NCBI RefSeq assembly: GCF_020080835.1
Contig: NC_058158.1
Location: forward strand, 620,001-684,000
Origin: Cotesia glomerata
Taxonomy: Eukaryota; Arthropoda; Insecta; Hymenoptera; Braconidae
Direction: 5' to 3'
Length of the DNA: 64,000 bases
How positions within the stretch are numbered: the first letter of the stretch is position 1; every line of letters starts with the position of its first letter. The notes beneath the pieces were generated by a model that saw nothing but the letters and a program-made list of their open reading frames with translations, did not search any database and was not told the origin of the DNA. Positions 48,859-61,268 of the stretch are shown here, piece by piece. The translations under genes were made by a program, and so were the position numbers.

Positions 48859-50290
48859 TAGTTGTTTCTTGGATCGCTCTCTAATGGATAACTTTATCGT
48901 ATAAATTAGCTTTCTTGGTGATTTTTTTGAACCAAAAAAACAGCCGACAAAAAAATCGCGAACGCGATTATCAGTGTCGATTACCCGTCGGGTTGAAGGT
49001 TGCAGGTCGGAGGTTCGCGTGCTGTAATGAAAGGGCTCGAGCCAGGATAATGTCGATGGGCGTATTTTTCGCAAGCCGGGAAAAATTTCGCCACGCCGGA
49101 GGCTAAACTACCCACACTTGGGGCTCCAAAGGGGAGGCGAAAGAGTGTGTGCTCACCGACGAGTGTCAAGTGGGAACTCAATATTGTGTGCGTTGCTCCG
49201 AGCGGACGGAAGTTGGTCTCGGAAGTCCCGACACCGTACATAACTAAACATCGCGCACCAGAATATAACATTGCGGACACACAACAGAACATTGCTGAAC
49301 ATAATAAACCGTGTGGGTATGAGTAGTGGGACACGGCATTGAGGAGCATAAAACACACACCAAAGTCGCTCCTCTATCCTCATTTCCACCATCATCGTCA
49401 TCACCAGCAGCAGCAGCAGCAGCAGCCTCAGCAGTAGTAGCCCAAACACTGGAAGCTTGCTCTGTAAAGGCGCGTTAAATGTGCGCGTGTGTGCTCAACT
49501 GCGCCCTCATGTTAATTCCAGACACGCGGGATAGGAACAGGAGTGTTCGTCACTCTTGTTGGGCATGTAGGTGTTGTTATATGTTATATCATGCACCCAA
49601 AAGGCTGACCAGTTACTTTTATTGTTGAAACTCAGTTGTCTATTCTGTCAATGTCGTTGTGCTTGTAATCAAGCTGTTGTTCGGAAAGCTGGAAGGGAGA
49701 AGGGAGGAGATATGGGGGCAGCTCACTGTCCAAATCACGGCACTCACGGCTCACAGTATTATCGCGATACTTGTAACTCGATGACCAGGAGCTCGGTTGG
49801 GTTTATCATTTGCTGGTCACTGTAAACATTATCTGGTACTTTGTTTGTCATATATTATTAATTATTATCGTTGTTTCTGGTGGGATAATTTTGTTTGATA
49901 ATGGGCAAAAGCAGTTTTGATTTTTTAAATATTATTTAAAGCAGCATGTGACAATAAATCCGTGATCGAGTCAAAGAGAAATCCATCCGTGACTGAGAGA
50001 ACGCTTTTGAATTATTTCGAGAGAATTATTTTAAAAGGTTTCTTTTAAATCTTCCTTCTCTTCTCGTTCCATTATTTTCTTGGTTGAATGTTCGCGATGT
50101 TTCGACGCTTAACTCTCTCGTTCGCTACACGCCGCGTTGCCGAAGGATAAATGATTTATACACGACGACGATCCAGTGAAAGCCATTGTTTCTCTCCTCG
50201 TGTGTGCTCCAGACAAACTCTTTCCTCTTTATTTATATCCGTAGCAGTAGAGTAACCGCCTCGTGACAAATTTATTCTTTACTGTTACAG
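48859..50290. other. Intronic sequence with GC-rich block
   Basis: 48.95-49.8 kb is GC-rich and carries (CAG)7 at 49405-49425. Frames there on both strands (up to 125 codons) look like composition effects. Confidence 0.45.
49405..49425. repeat. (CAG)7 microsatellite
   Basis: Seven perfect CAG triplets in the intron before exon 5. Confidence 0.95.
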
Positions 50291-50389
50291 ATGACACGAA
50301 AAACGATAAGGATTTCAGCAATCAAAACGGCTCGGTAAAAACCACCGACTACAAGAGGACAAATTGCGAAAAAAGCCAAGACGCCAAGA
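50291..50389 (+). CDS. Coding exon 5 of the PDZ gene
   Basis: A 99-base exon between the strong acceptor TTCTTTACTGTTACAG and the donor GTGAGT. It enters with two bases completing a codon and leaves one base, matching its neighbours on both sides. It encodes DDTKNDKDFSNQNGS and then VKTTDYKRTNCEKSQDAK, a polar, charged linker. Because its length is a multiple of three with equal phases, it could be skipped without breaking the frame, so it is a natural cassette exon. No domain is recognised. Confidence 0.85.
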
Positions 50390-51393
50390 GTGAGTATTCT
50401 TTTTTTTATTTTTACTCTTTCTTTAAAGATATTTTATAGCGATAGAAATAATATAGGAGATTAAATAGAAAAGGATATTGCTGAGTGATTAGAGCGTAGG
50501 AGCAGCAGACGCTTGTTGCATGTCCCACAACAAATAAAATATATTATTTTTCATTAACTGTCAAGCCTGGTGGTAATTAGCACTCGATTGAACTGCCCGA
50601 GAGAAATAAATTGCAAGAGCAAGAGGACGCTCCGTTGGTTCTGGTACTGAGATTTATTATCAAGCAAGCTCGCTCACTTACTCGGTTGGTCTTTTTAATT
50701 TATTTTTATTTGTGTTTTAACACGAGGGTTAATCTCGTGGCCTCAGATGGAGATGCGCCGATCACGAGGCATACCACTGCAAGAGTTAAATTTATATTTA
50801 TATCTATCAAAGAGTGGTGGGCGTTGATCAGAATAATTGAGCTTGTCTTATCGGTATTCATTTAGCTCTTGCTGTTGCTCCACTCGATAATTATTGGGTG
50901 TATATTATTTTTATCCGTACATTATACAGCTGGTAATAACGTTGATTTTAAAATCACGTCATAATTTAATTATCTACATGAGCTGTTCGTGTCGGGCTGT
51001 CATTTTCAGAGCTTATCTTAAATAGTTGGACGGATTTAAACTACATAATAAATTTACCACCAGTTTTCTTTAATTAAATTTCAAAGTTTATCATATTTAT
51101 TAGGTTATATACCTTCTATATTTCATTTAATATTCCGTAAAAATATTTTAAAAACAATATTTTCATTAATTATGTATACAGCGAATCAGTAAATTATTTT
51201 TAACAACACCAAAATCATTGAACGCGTGTAAATAATGCTATCGAAAAACATGATACGATTAATAAAATAATGAATGACAAAACCCGTGGAATATATAATT
51301 ATTTTGTGTCAACATTAGTGACGGAAATAAATAATTAAAAAAATGAATATATTAATTTTAATTAATTAAAAAAAATGTATGAGCTTTTAACAG
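50390..51393. other. Intron between exon 5 and the giant exon
   Basis: Mixed then AT-rich sequence; no feature recognised. Confidence 0.6.
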
Positions 51394-54300
51394 TAGCTGT
51401 AACGAGGCAATCAGGCCGAGTAAAAAAATCCGTCAATATCGTCACGTCGACAGAGTGTTTACAGTTTCACGGTAATCCCGGTGACAGCCAGCTGCCAGAA
51501 GCTTCTGGGAGGATGCCTCACGGTTCGCGGGCACGAAAAACACGACGGAACCGTAACAAGCGGACTAAACAACCTCCTACGAGGTCAGAGGGCGTTTTAC
51601 ATCAAGCTGACGCTAATAAGCACGAAAATGAAGAAGAAAAAGAAGACGAGGGATCAATACTCGCGGGTAACAAGTCAATGGATTGCCCTGGCGAGGATTT
51701 CCTTATCGAAAGCAATTTGCAGATGGAACGCGAGGGGGATCAGACGAAGGTTAACGGGCACGCGGTCAAGGTGAGTGAGGTCGGATCGCCATCAAGCACC
51801 GTAATCCGGTCGATAGAATCACCGAACAACCCGGGAGTAGGCCGCCAACAGCTGAGGCGCGTACCAGTCAGCCTCAGGCACCGGCTTGAACGACGAACGC
51901 TTGGTAGTGAGGTTAAAATTTGCGAAATTAGCACTGTCAGTGGTCCCCTCGCGGCTAGTGTCGGTCATATCGCTGGAGTCGGGGACATTATCGTTGAGAC
52001 TGATGTTGGTGGTCAGAAGACTCCAAAAAATTTAGGTCCAGTGGTGACAATCAGTGAACCTGCGGAGCCTTCAGCCCTGATGTTCCTCAGAACTACCTCT
52101 CAGAGCAAAGACGAGCTGGAAATTCAAGAGATTGAAGGCGAAGGAGAAGCAGATGAGGGGCTTTTGTTGAAGCAGCAGCATGGCAGAGTTGTTGTTGTTG
52201 AGCCCGACTCGGATTTCGAAGCCAAGGTGATTGTTGAAGAGTCCTCTGACATTATCGAGGAGTTTGATTCGGAAATTTGTAATGAAAATGGTTGCAAAGA
52301 TGAGATTAAAGTTGAAGAAAGAGAAATAATTATTCCAGATTGTGATGGAAATGGTGAATCGATGGATCAGGTGGAGCGGGATAATCGTGAAAAGATTCTG
52401 GGTCAAGGAGGAGTGAGACCGACGAGAAAAGATGAGGGTTGCGGCGGATTTAGCTCAAAGGAAACAATCGAGTGTAAAGAGTCTGCTGACAGGATGAAAT
52501 GTTCAATGGAAGCAAAGTGTCAAGAGTCGGACGGGTTAAACAATGATTTTAAGCTGGGATCCACCAAAGGAATTGATCAACCGGGAACGGGTGTGCCGAC
52601 ACAAGAGCTCAAGAATAAACTCGGTGTCTTTAGTGAAGGACCAGAATTATCGTATATTCCTTCCGATCACAGCAACCTGTTGGATAATTCGATAAGTCTG
52701 TTTGATAATCACAAACCCTGTCAACTGGTTACGACTTCTAGTCAGATTAATAGTGTAAATAGTATTAATAGTAACAGCAGAAGGGAGAAAATGAAAAAAC
52801 GGTTGATTTTAGAGTCGTATTTTTCTGAAGCGCGTCACGCTGATCGATTCTTAGATATTATTCAAGAAGAGGCTGATAAGCTGTCGGAAGATGAGGAGCA
52901 ACACATTCGGGATTTTATCAATGAAGAAATAGGAAAATTCCGGCGTGAAAGACGATACACTCGCGATGACAGCGAAAATAGAAGCGGCGATGAAGATCAA
53001 GATGGAGGAGAGGAAATGGAATCAGAGAGAGAGGATAACAACTGGGATTTCAAAGACGATAAATACGAGTCTGGTGGAATCCAAGATTTAAAAGTGTCAC
53101 CTGATACACAGGCTAATATCGCATTTAATGAGAAACCAGCTGCAGAAATGATAATAAGTTCTTGTGAAAAGAAAGAAGGGGCTCGAAAAAATAAATTAAT
53201 TTTAAACAATGAGAGATCTTATTCACCAGAGGACTTGCTCCGCGACTGCGTCGAGAATAATAAAGGAAATAAAGTCGAGGATCTAACAAGCACGTCGAGA
53301 CAAGTGGTAGTGCCGTCGCTGCCGCCTGAGCCACCTAAAAGGTCTTCTAGTTTCATTAGCAGAGACATTGCATCCGCGATGGTATTACTGAACCCTCCTC
53401 AGGTGGACTATCCGCTCCCCGTTTGCTCATTTGAGCCATCAGCCCAGACTGATCAGTTTTATTCTGGAGCAGAAGACACCTGCGATAAGCCAGCCCGTCC
53501 TCCGCTGCCCCTGGCCCTCTTTCCAACCAGTAATTCATCGGATTCCGGTTGGCCTCTGCCAATTTCAGCGAGTATCGAGCGGAATAGGGGCAGCGGAGAA
53601 AGGAGAGAAAGAGGACATGGAGGAGTGTCATCGAAAGAGAACAGATCGCCGGGATTGCGTAATGAAGCTTGCGACGCCGTCGAAATTGGCAATGACGCTG
53701 ACAAGATCGAGGCGTCGCGGTCGTGCCCTGAAATAGCTTATGATCACACCGGGTCTGAGTTAAGTGCCACGATGTCGGCGTTGCAGACTCAAATCTCAGG
53801 CTCTTCATCGGATCTTGCTGGTACTCGTTCAGACGGGATAAGTGCGTGCGAATCACAACGTGTTCTATCGGCGTCATCCCCAGTTGAATGTTATTGTGCT
53901 GTGAGGGCTTTTGTCGGCGATAGAGCTCAATATCAAGCAAGTGGAAGTGGAACAGGTGAAGAGGAAGAGAAAGAGGAAGAGGAAGAGGAAGAGGTCGAGA
54001 GTTCCCGACCCTTCGGTTACAAAGTGTCTTGTGAAAAGAATAAAAACGTTGTCGAGGTTGCGGAGCCGAAAAAGGAAAATAAAAGGAAAGTTGAGGAGCT
54101 GGATGAAAAGAATCAACTTGAGACGGTGAAACTCGAAGGTGAAAAACGTGTCGTCGATTCCCGTTTCAAGGTCAAGAGCCAGATTGGAGATGAAGATCAT
54201 AACGACCGCGACTGTGAACTCAAAAATTTAGCCGGGAGCCAGTGTGAGGGGCAAGGGGCCAACAAAACCGAGGAATCCCAAGTGAATACCGCGAGTGTTG

Positions 54301-57192
54301 GAGATAAAATAGAAGAGTGGGAAAGGGAGAAACGTAGAGAGAAAGAGAGGACTGATGATCCATTGAGATATCAAGTGGACGGCGAGAATAACCAGAGTAC
54401 GCTGCATGAGTCAAGAGAGGCCGCTGCTGGCATATGTTTCGCTGATACTCCCGCGACTGAAGTTTTGTACGAGTCTTCCAGCAACGTTGAATCCGCTCCT
54501 CCAGACACCTGTCACGCGGAATTTATTTCTGGTTCAAGTGCGAGTGAAAACACTTCGGAATGTGCCGCGAAAGATTTGTTCTACGTGCCGCGGGAGGATA
54601 CGTGTGATTTTTCGATTTCGAAAGGTAAACATCGCGATTGCCCAAGCTCGCTGACGGAGCTGAGCATCAGAAAAATTCTGTCTATGCCCTACGGCCTAAA
54701 AATAATAAACGAGATAACTCATCCGCTATTCAATATCTCTGTAGAGAAAGAGGAAGGAAAAAGTTTTGAAAATCTTAAAAGTAGTGGATTGGAAGAAGTG
54801 GATTCAGCAGTTAAAGTTGTGGAAATGATAAAGAGACGTCCGAAAAGTTGGATGGGCGTTCCGACGAGTGAAAATCCACAGCTGCTAGTTTGCCTCTCGC
54901 CGTCCCAGCAGAACTTCAATACTGACAAGAGTCTAAAGGGTTCGAATAAGAGCCTGGAAATACGCATCCCCGACGCAGACAAGCTTCTTGATCTTCACAA
55001 AAAGTTTATAAACCGGCGTAGCTATCACGATTCATCGGTAGATAATCGTCGTGGTAGTGAATCGTTTGCGATACCAAAGTATTACCGAGTAGAAGTTAAC
55101 TCGAGAAAAGAATCTACTGGAAAAGACCTCGGCTTACCAGAAAATAAGCTTAAAAGTAAGCTTGAGAAATCGAACCAATCTAATCGAGTTACTGGCTCGT
55201 CATCCAACCGACTTCTCAAGATCATAAAAGAAAATCCGATCGACAACCGACAGTGTTTGCTTCTCAGAGCAACCCAGGAGCCCGTCTCTGTCCCTGGGAA
55301 TCCTCATAAAAATAATAATGTCAGACAGGATCGTTCCAAAAGTACACGGCTTTCAGAATGGTTGACTCTCGCAAGAAACGACCCCACAGACTTTGCCAAG
55401 TACCAAAAAATATATTGTCATTCTGATACTCGGCGAGATCATTGTCAAGATAATTTACCCAGCGCATTTAGTCCAGAGAACCGCACGGACACGACCAATA
55501 AAACTCAGCATTTAAATACTAATACTAATACTAATAGTGAGAGCATTAGTGATGATAATATTAATAATAATAATTACTTAGACGGTAAAAACATTGAAGG
55601 GAATTGTAATCCGCGAGTTAACAGTGCATTGATAATACGCTCACCGGAGTCAAGTAATGAAATAATTAATACCGGGACATTGAACAAGAGTCCAATTACC
55701 TACAAGAGCGCAATAATCGACAAGTCGTGGAGCGTTGAGGATCATTGGAACCGGACACCAGTGCTGTGTCGTGGTATCGATCCGGGACAGGTGAACCCCG
55801 CGTTGATTAATAATGACAAGCCAGAGACACCAGCTCGACCGAATAGAGTCCAAAATCTTGTGGTCGATCGTTCTTGCATCGACACCACCAGTATCTTTGA
55901 TAAAACCCCCCCACGGAGGTACTTGGCGCCACGCAAATATCACCATCCGGAAGTGGAGGCACTTAACCATCGTCAAGCTATCACCGGCACTAACGCGGGT
56001 ATTGTCGAGAAGAAAGTGCCAGAGGAAGAGGACAAAGAGAATAATCACCGGGAGACTCTTCAGGAGAATCTAAAGCGATTTAGAGCGGCTAAAGACATTA
56101 AGGAGCTCACTGATGCCCGCAGACGGCACTCACTCCCCTATGAGCTCTTTGACAGACAGTTGGAGTACATTAACCGTCTTGAGGAGGTTCTACACTCTGA
56201 GGTAAAAATAGGTGAAAATGCGAAAACGGAAATGGAAGGTGATCAGGATAAAAGTTATTACGGTGAGGATAATGGGAGGCAGTCTTCGAGGAACCAGTCG
56301 AAAATTTACGAGAAAGATTGCGAGGAGATCCTCACCAGCGAGGGTCATCTCGAGCAGACAAAGAGTTGTCAGGTCACTGAAGATGGCTGCCGAGTCGAAA
56401 AGTCGATAAGGACCTTCGAAAATACTGAGGAAAGGAAAGGCTTCTCCTTATGGACTTTGAAAAATGAAAATAGGGAGGAGATTCCGGACGCCGCTAAGTG
56501 TATGAGGTCTTTTGACGGGGAACAAAAAAGGAGGAATGATAAGACGGAGAAGGACGAGGATAAGAGAGCCCCAGATACGTATCGAGGGAAAAGCGAGATG
56601 TTTGACGGTAATAAAATGATAAAACCCACCGGCAAGTCCATTTCAATCTTCCCTACCACCGACGAGACCCTCCGCGAGAAAATGTACGACGAGTACAGAG
56701 ATAAAGTGCTTGAGCGCGAGGAGAGAAAACATCTTAAGGTTATAAAAATTAGCTCTCACGTCGATTTCCCCGGCTCTCACCCCGGAAAGCCTTCTGATAA
56801 GAGTAATAGCTTGAACAGCATTCAGAGGGAGTTTATAGAGAAAGCCAGAAATAGGATGACTAAGTTCGGGATCAATTTGGACGACAGCGAGACCGAAATT
56901 GCTAAAGAGGACACCGGTCCTGGCGAAACCACTGAAAGCACTTCTGGTTTGAGCTCGAGTTATATCACCACTAGCTGCAGAACCGAGGAGACCACTGGCC
57001 AAATAATAACGAGTGAGGTCAAGGAGAAAAATATATGTGAGTGTCGTCGCGATGAAAAAACCAAGTGTCTTATCGACGGAAAAGAAATCAAAGACGTTCG
57101 GAAACTTCCCAAGCACCTACAGGAGTTTCTGGTCCTTGCAGACACTGATACGCCTCCCCCTCATCATCATAACCATGATCATCATCCTGACG
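51394..57192 (+). CDS. Giant coding exon, charged disordered tail of the PDZ protein
   Basis: An uninterrupted 5.8-kb frame of about 1,930 codons, far beyond chance in this AT-rich DNA. Three acceptor-like AGs in the required phase lie at its start (exon from 51394, 51397 or 51415); TTTTAACAG at 51394 is the best. It ends at a consensus GTGAGT donor; unspliced, the frame runs to a stop at 57246-57248. The product is rich in Glu, Lys, Ser and Asp, with an acidic run near 53960 and an Asn/Thr run near 55520. Islands that look ordered: FLDIIQEEADKLSEDEEQH (about 52845), LTELSIRKILSMPYG (54655), LSEWLTLARNDPTDFAKYQ (55350), SLPYELFDRQLEYINRLEEV (56130, coiled-coil-like), IQREFIEKARNRMTKFGI (56820) and KLPKHLQEFLVLAD (57100). 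No enzyme motif or LIM domain is seen. A cytoskeletal scaffold role is inferred from the PDZ domain. Confidence 0.93.
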
Positions 57193-57975
57193 GTGAGTCT
57201 TCTGAGAATTGTCCCGTTGGATTGATTTTTTGTGCTCGTCTTGTGTAAGGTTCCCACTGAAAGCTCGAGAGTGCTCCAGCTTATAGTGAACACTGTTTTT
57301 TTTTTTTCGTTTTTTATCCGACTTAACTTATATATTATTTTGTACGGAGTTATCCTAACAACTAACCCGAGAAGCTACTGAGTACTACACTGAGTTTATT
57401 ATATTTTTATTTTTTGTGTATTATTGCTTTTATTGCCAAGTTTCATAGTTCCTCGGCTACCTTTGTGTCTCGTTTATTATTTAATACCACGGGATTGTTT
57501 ATTTTTATCGAGATTAAATTCCGTCTGAATTGAACTCAAATCCACTCGCTGTCTCTAAGTGGAACGTTTTGGTAATATTTTTATTTTAACATTATAATTT
57601 ATACGATTCTATTTTTAAAATTGACAAAATCGACATCTAAAATCTGGTTACAACCCGAAATATCGCAGCCACATTAATTAATTATACTTAATAGGTGAAT
57701 TCATTTGTTAAATTCAATTTTATAAATGTCAATTGATCCCATTATAGAGGTGTTTATTTTTATTGGTTTATTTGAATAATTTGTTGATTTAATAAGAATT
57801 AATTAATTATTTTCTGGCGGTAGACTGCTTTGGAAATAAGTAATTGATTATTAAAAAAGCTAAATTAAACTACTCGATATTAAGCTGTGGTATATAAAAA
57901 ATTTCAATGATAGATTTTTTTTAAAGCTTGAAATGTCTTAGAAAGTATTTTGACTGACTGCGTTTTTTTGTGCAG

Positions 57976-57992
57976 TCAAAACAGATCACTGA
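57976..57992 (+). CDS. Possible terminal coding exon (five residues and stop)
   Basis: The acceptor CGTTTTTTTGTGCAG, with branch-point-like TGACTGAC just upstream, is among the best in this interval. Joined to the phase-1 donor at 57193, it reads VKTDH and then TGA. This would end the protein about 1,940 codons into the giant-exon frame. The only evidence is splice-site quality and phase. The alternative ends are read-through to the stop at 57248 or further exons beyond the window. Confidence 0.4.
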
Positions 57993-58222
57993 GATGACAT
58001 TTTGTTTTAACTCTATCGTGCAACAGAAATGAATTTATTTATAGACTTGTTTACTCTGTTATTTTCATTCATCTTATCGAGAGATTACTTTTTATTTTTA
58101 TTTTTAAAAATTTAATATTAATAAATTTTTTTTTTCGGCCATGAAACTTTTTAAAGCTCAAAAATACGAAATAGATAAATTATATTATTTTGTAAAAATT
58201 TACATAATATAAAAGAAATATC

Positions 58223-58228
58223 AATAAA
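58223..58228 (+). terminator. Candidate poly(A) signal AATAAA
   Basis: An AATAAA hexamer lies about 230 bases after the candidate terminal stop at 57992. In AT-rich DNA such hexamers are common by chance, so this is weak support for a transcript end here. Confidence 0.22.
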
Positions 58229-59843
58229 AAAATAATTAAGAACTTTTTGATACTAATAAAAAAATATCGTGTTCATTAAATTATTCTCGATGCAATAGAT
58301 AAAAATTTAACAGCATTAAAAATGAAAACTATTCAATTTTTCGTCTGATTGATATCAAATTTATAACAGAGCGATGAAGTGAATGAATATTAATTAAAAT
58401 TCCTATAACTTTTATAAAAAATTCGCAATGAAATTTATTATTAAAAAGTGACCGTAAAGTATCATTGAAATTTTAGTAATTTATAATAAAATCATTGAAT
58501 AATGAAGGAGTCTGTAGTAGGAATAGTTAATTAAATCAAGCGATAAATACGAGACACGTTTAAATGTACATAAACAAATATCGTGGATTATAAACGTTTC
58601 AAAATAACTGACACAGTAAACTCGGATTGCGGTCTATTTATAAAGAGTAATATAATAATAGATCACCGAGAACAGACGGATTAATAAAATCCAGCACTGC
58701 GCGACTAATTAACTGTTAATTAATAATCAATATCAATAAAGGCGGCATTAATTAGTCAATTTCCAAATTAAAATTCTGTCTGTTAAATATCAAAAATTAT
58801 TTCTCTAATTTTTGAACAAAATTTTTAAAACTAAAGATAGAAAATTATTTTTTGGTAAAAAGCAAAAAAGCTTGAGGAAAATTAAAAATTGTAACATTTG
58901 TAACTGCGGTTCCATCGGATGGTGATAAATGTTCCCGAGAATTTATCAGTCCTGGCGTTAACGTAGTGCGAGCATATCCGCTGCTCGACACTAAACCAGC
59001 GGGACTATATTTAAACGCGTGGTACTGATTTATATATACACATAACATATAACACAGAGCAGAGCAGAGAGCAGAGAGCATTAGAGTGCAGGATCGGATG
59101 AGTAGAGGAGAAATAGGCCACTGATCTGTTAAACTCTGCTCTGGACCGACATAGACACCGCTCGAGTATGTACGACAGAACATCCCAGTTAACACGGGAA
59201 TACGAAAGCTTAACAGAACCTAGAACCCAGAACCCAGAAGCTACAACCTACAATCTAGAGCCTACAATCTATCTACAACCACCTCGGAACTTTTCTCAAA
59301 ACTATCCCCGTCTTTAGTCTTGACAACTTACACACAAGAGAACTTCCAGCCATACTAAGAGTTTTCACTTTGGCACACTGCATGTAGACTAGAACCATTC
59401 CTGTGTGTTTACTGTCGCGCACGAGACACGTAGAGTAGTCTTTAGTTTAACCTATCGTCATGTTATCGGATGCTGAATGCATTAAAACTTTGCCTCACCA
59501 CCTTTCTAAGTAAATAAATAAATAAATAAATAAATGTAAATAAAGTTTGTCGAATTAGCTATTCATGATTCATGACTCACTAGATCACCGAGTTTATAAA
59601 TAGAATAATTTATATGCATAATTTTTTTATGACAGAGTATTGTTTGTAGAATAAAATAAAAACCCGGTTTTATATTTACTGAGTGGATTTTAATGCCTAC
59701 TTAACTCGCTTTTATCCGTCTGCGAATTGAATAGCCGTTATGTGAGTTAAGTTGCATGTAAGTATTTGTAGTTTAGTTGGTGATACAGTAATCCCGGTGG
59801 TGGTAGTGAGGTGGTTTTGTTTTATTTAAAATGCTACTTTTAG
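58229..59843. other. No gene seen
   Basis: AT-rich to 58.85 kb. 58.9-59.5 kb is more mixed, with a GAACCCAG/CTACAATCTA minisatellite near 59215-59280. A (TAAA)n run lies at 59510-59544. Confidence 0.45.
59510..59544. repeat. (TAAA)n microsatellite
   Basis: About eight AAAT tetranucleotides in a row. Confidence 0.9.
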
Positions 59844-59976
59844 TCTTTGGCACTTGGGCATGCTTTTTTGGTTGAAGGGTATGCCATTGCGGCTGGAAAG
59901 AAAACTAATAGCGGCGATTTGCTACACGAGATCGACACGGCTCTGACCGAGTCCAAAGGTTTTCTTCTGAGGCAAG
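59844..59976 (+). CDS. Probable coding exon, gene assignment open
   Basis: A 133-base segment between an acceptor ending GCTACTTTTAG and the donor AAG|GTGCGT. Only one frame is open throughout. It reads SLALGHAFLVEGYAIAAGKK, then TNSGDLLHEIDTALTESKG and FLLRQ. Composition and codon choice look coding and differ sharply from the flanking AT-rich DNA. It needs a phase-0 upstream partner, whereas the donor at 57193 is phase 1 and direct joining hits a stop after about ten codons. It therefore needs an unseen intermediate exon or a different upstream gene. It leaves one base, so coding should continue past the window or in an unseen exon. No family recognised. Confidence 0.6.
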
Positions 59977-60511
59977 GTGCGTTTCATTTATTTTTATTAT
60001 TTTTGCTAGTACCAGTCCTGTCTTCCTGTGTGGGAACAGATTTTGTCTAATGGGGAAAACATCAGTGTTACTAACGTACTAACTCTAATTGTGCTGTTTA
60101 AATTTAGTAAATATTTTAAATTGAAATTCTGGACAATTGGAGATTTTTTTGGAGGAAATTAAATTTCCTTATCTATTTTTATAGATCGCTTATTTCTTAC
60201 AAGAGAATTTCAACTTAAAAAATTTTGTGATATTTATTCCCATGAAAAAAGTTTATATTTTCTTTATATAGACAAATATGCAATTAAAATTCTAACAATT
60301 TTTTATAAGCTTCATTTTTTGGTTTTAAATACTTTATAAAAATCGAAAGATTTTTTTTTTATTAAATGGTCATAAAATTTTATCAAATAATGCAAAAAAA
60401 ATATTTTATTTAAATTTCAACCCTTAAATTGGATATTCAAAAATTAAAAATTAAAATTTGTCATTTAACTCACAAAGTATACAAATTTTTTTTAATTTTT
60501 TAATTTTATAA

Positions 60512-60735
60512 TCTATATTATTAAGAGAATAAGCAAAATTTTGTAGCCAGTGTATTTTTATGATAAAATGGGTTTCTATGGTTAAATTTGGTATCGTTGG
60601 AAGTCTCTAAATAGATGATTAAGAAATGACCTTGTATCTCGTAAACTATTGACATTTTTGAAGATATAAGCTCATCCCGATGTTACATTCATCAAGACCT
60701 TTCATTTAAGTACCCACATCAATTTTTCATATATT

Positions 60736-60826
<91 letters not shown>

Positions 60827-61268
60827 CAAAAATGCATGTGGGTACTCAAATGAAAGCTCTTGATGAGTGTAACATCGGGATGAGCTTATATCTTAAAAAA
60901 TGTCAATAATTAAGAACCGACTTTGCTATCTTGTCAACTAATGATATTTTTAAAAATATAAGCTCATCCCGACATTACACTCATCAAGACCTTTCCTTTG
61001 AGTACCCACATCAATTTTTCTTATATTTAATATATTTGTATATATTATATATATGTATATATGAAAAATATATCAAAAATTCATGTGGGTACTCAAATGA
61101 AAGCTCTTGATGAGTATAACATCGGGATGAGCTTATATCTTTAAAAACATCAATAGTTAAAAAAATACAGTGCAATTTAACAAAAGTCATTATTTAGTAA
61201 AGCAAAATTTTATTTATTCATAGTTCATAAGTCACGGTAGTCACATAGTGACACTGCAAGGTTGCTAG
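60512..61268 (+). mobile_element. Helitron-like copy H7, complete, two palindrome modules
   Basis: A|TCTATATTATTAAGAGAATA at the start and GTTGCTAG|T at the end, with the hairpin TAGTCACATAGTGAC before it. The first palindrome centre is an expanded AT run (60727-60828). Non-autonomous. Confidence 0.87.
60727..60828. repeat. Interrupted (AT)n microsatellite
   Basis: AT dinucleotides broken by GT and TT at a few places, at the palindrome centre of H7. Confidence 0.9.

Noticed and set aside
53356..53940. 194-codon minus-strand frame
   Set aside because: It lies antisense inside the giant coding exon, whose sense frame is far longer; typical shadow of a GC-richer coding region.
38791..57192. 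Assigning the gene to Zasp/PDLIM by name
   Set aside because: The PDZ half resembles that class, but no LIM domain or ZM motif is seen and the long tail is not recognised, so no symbol is given.
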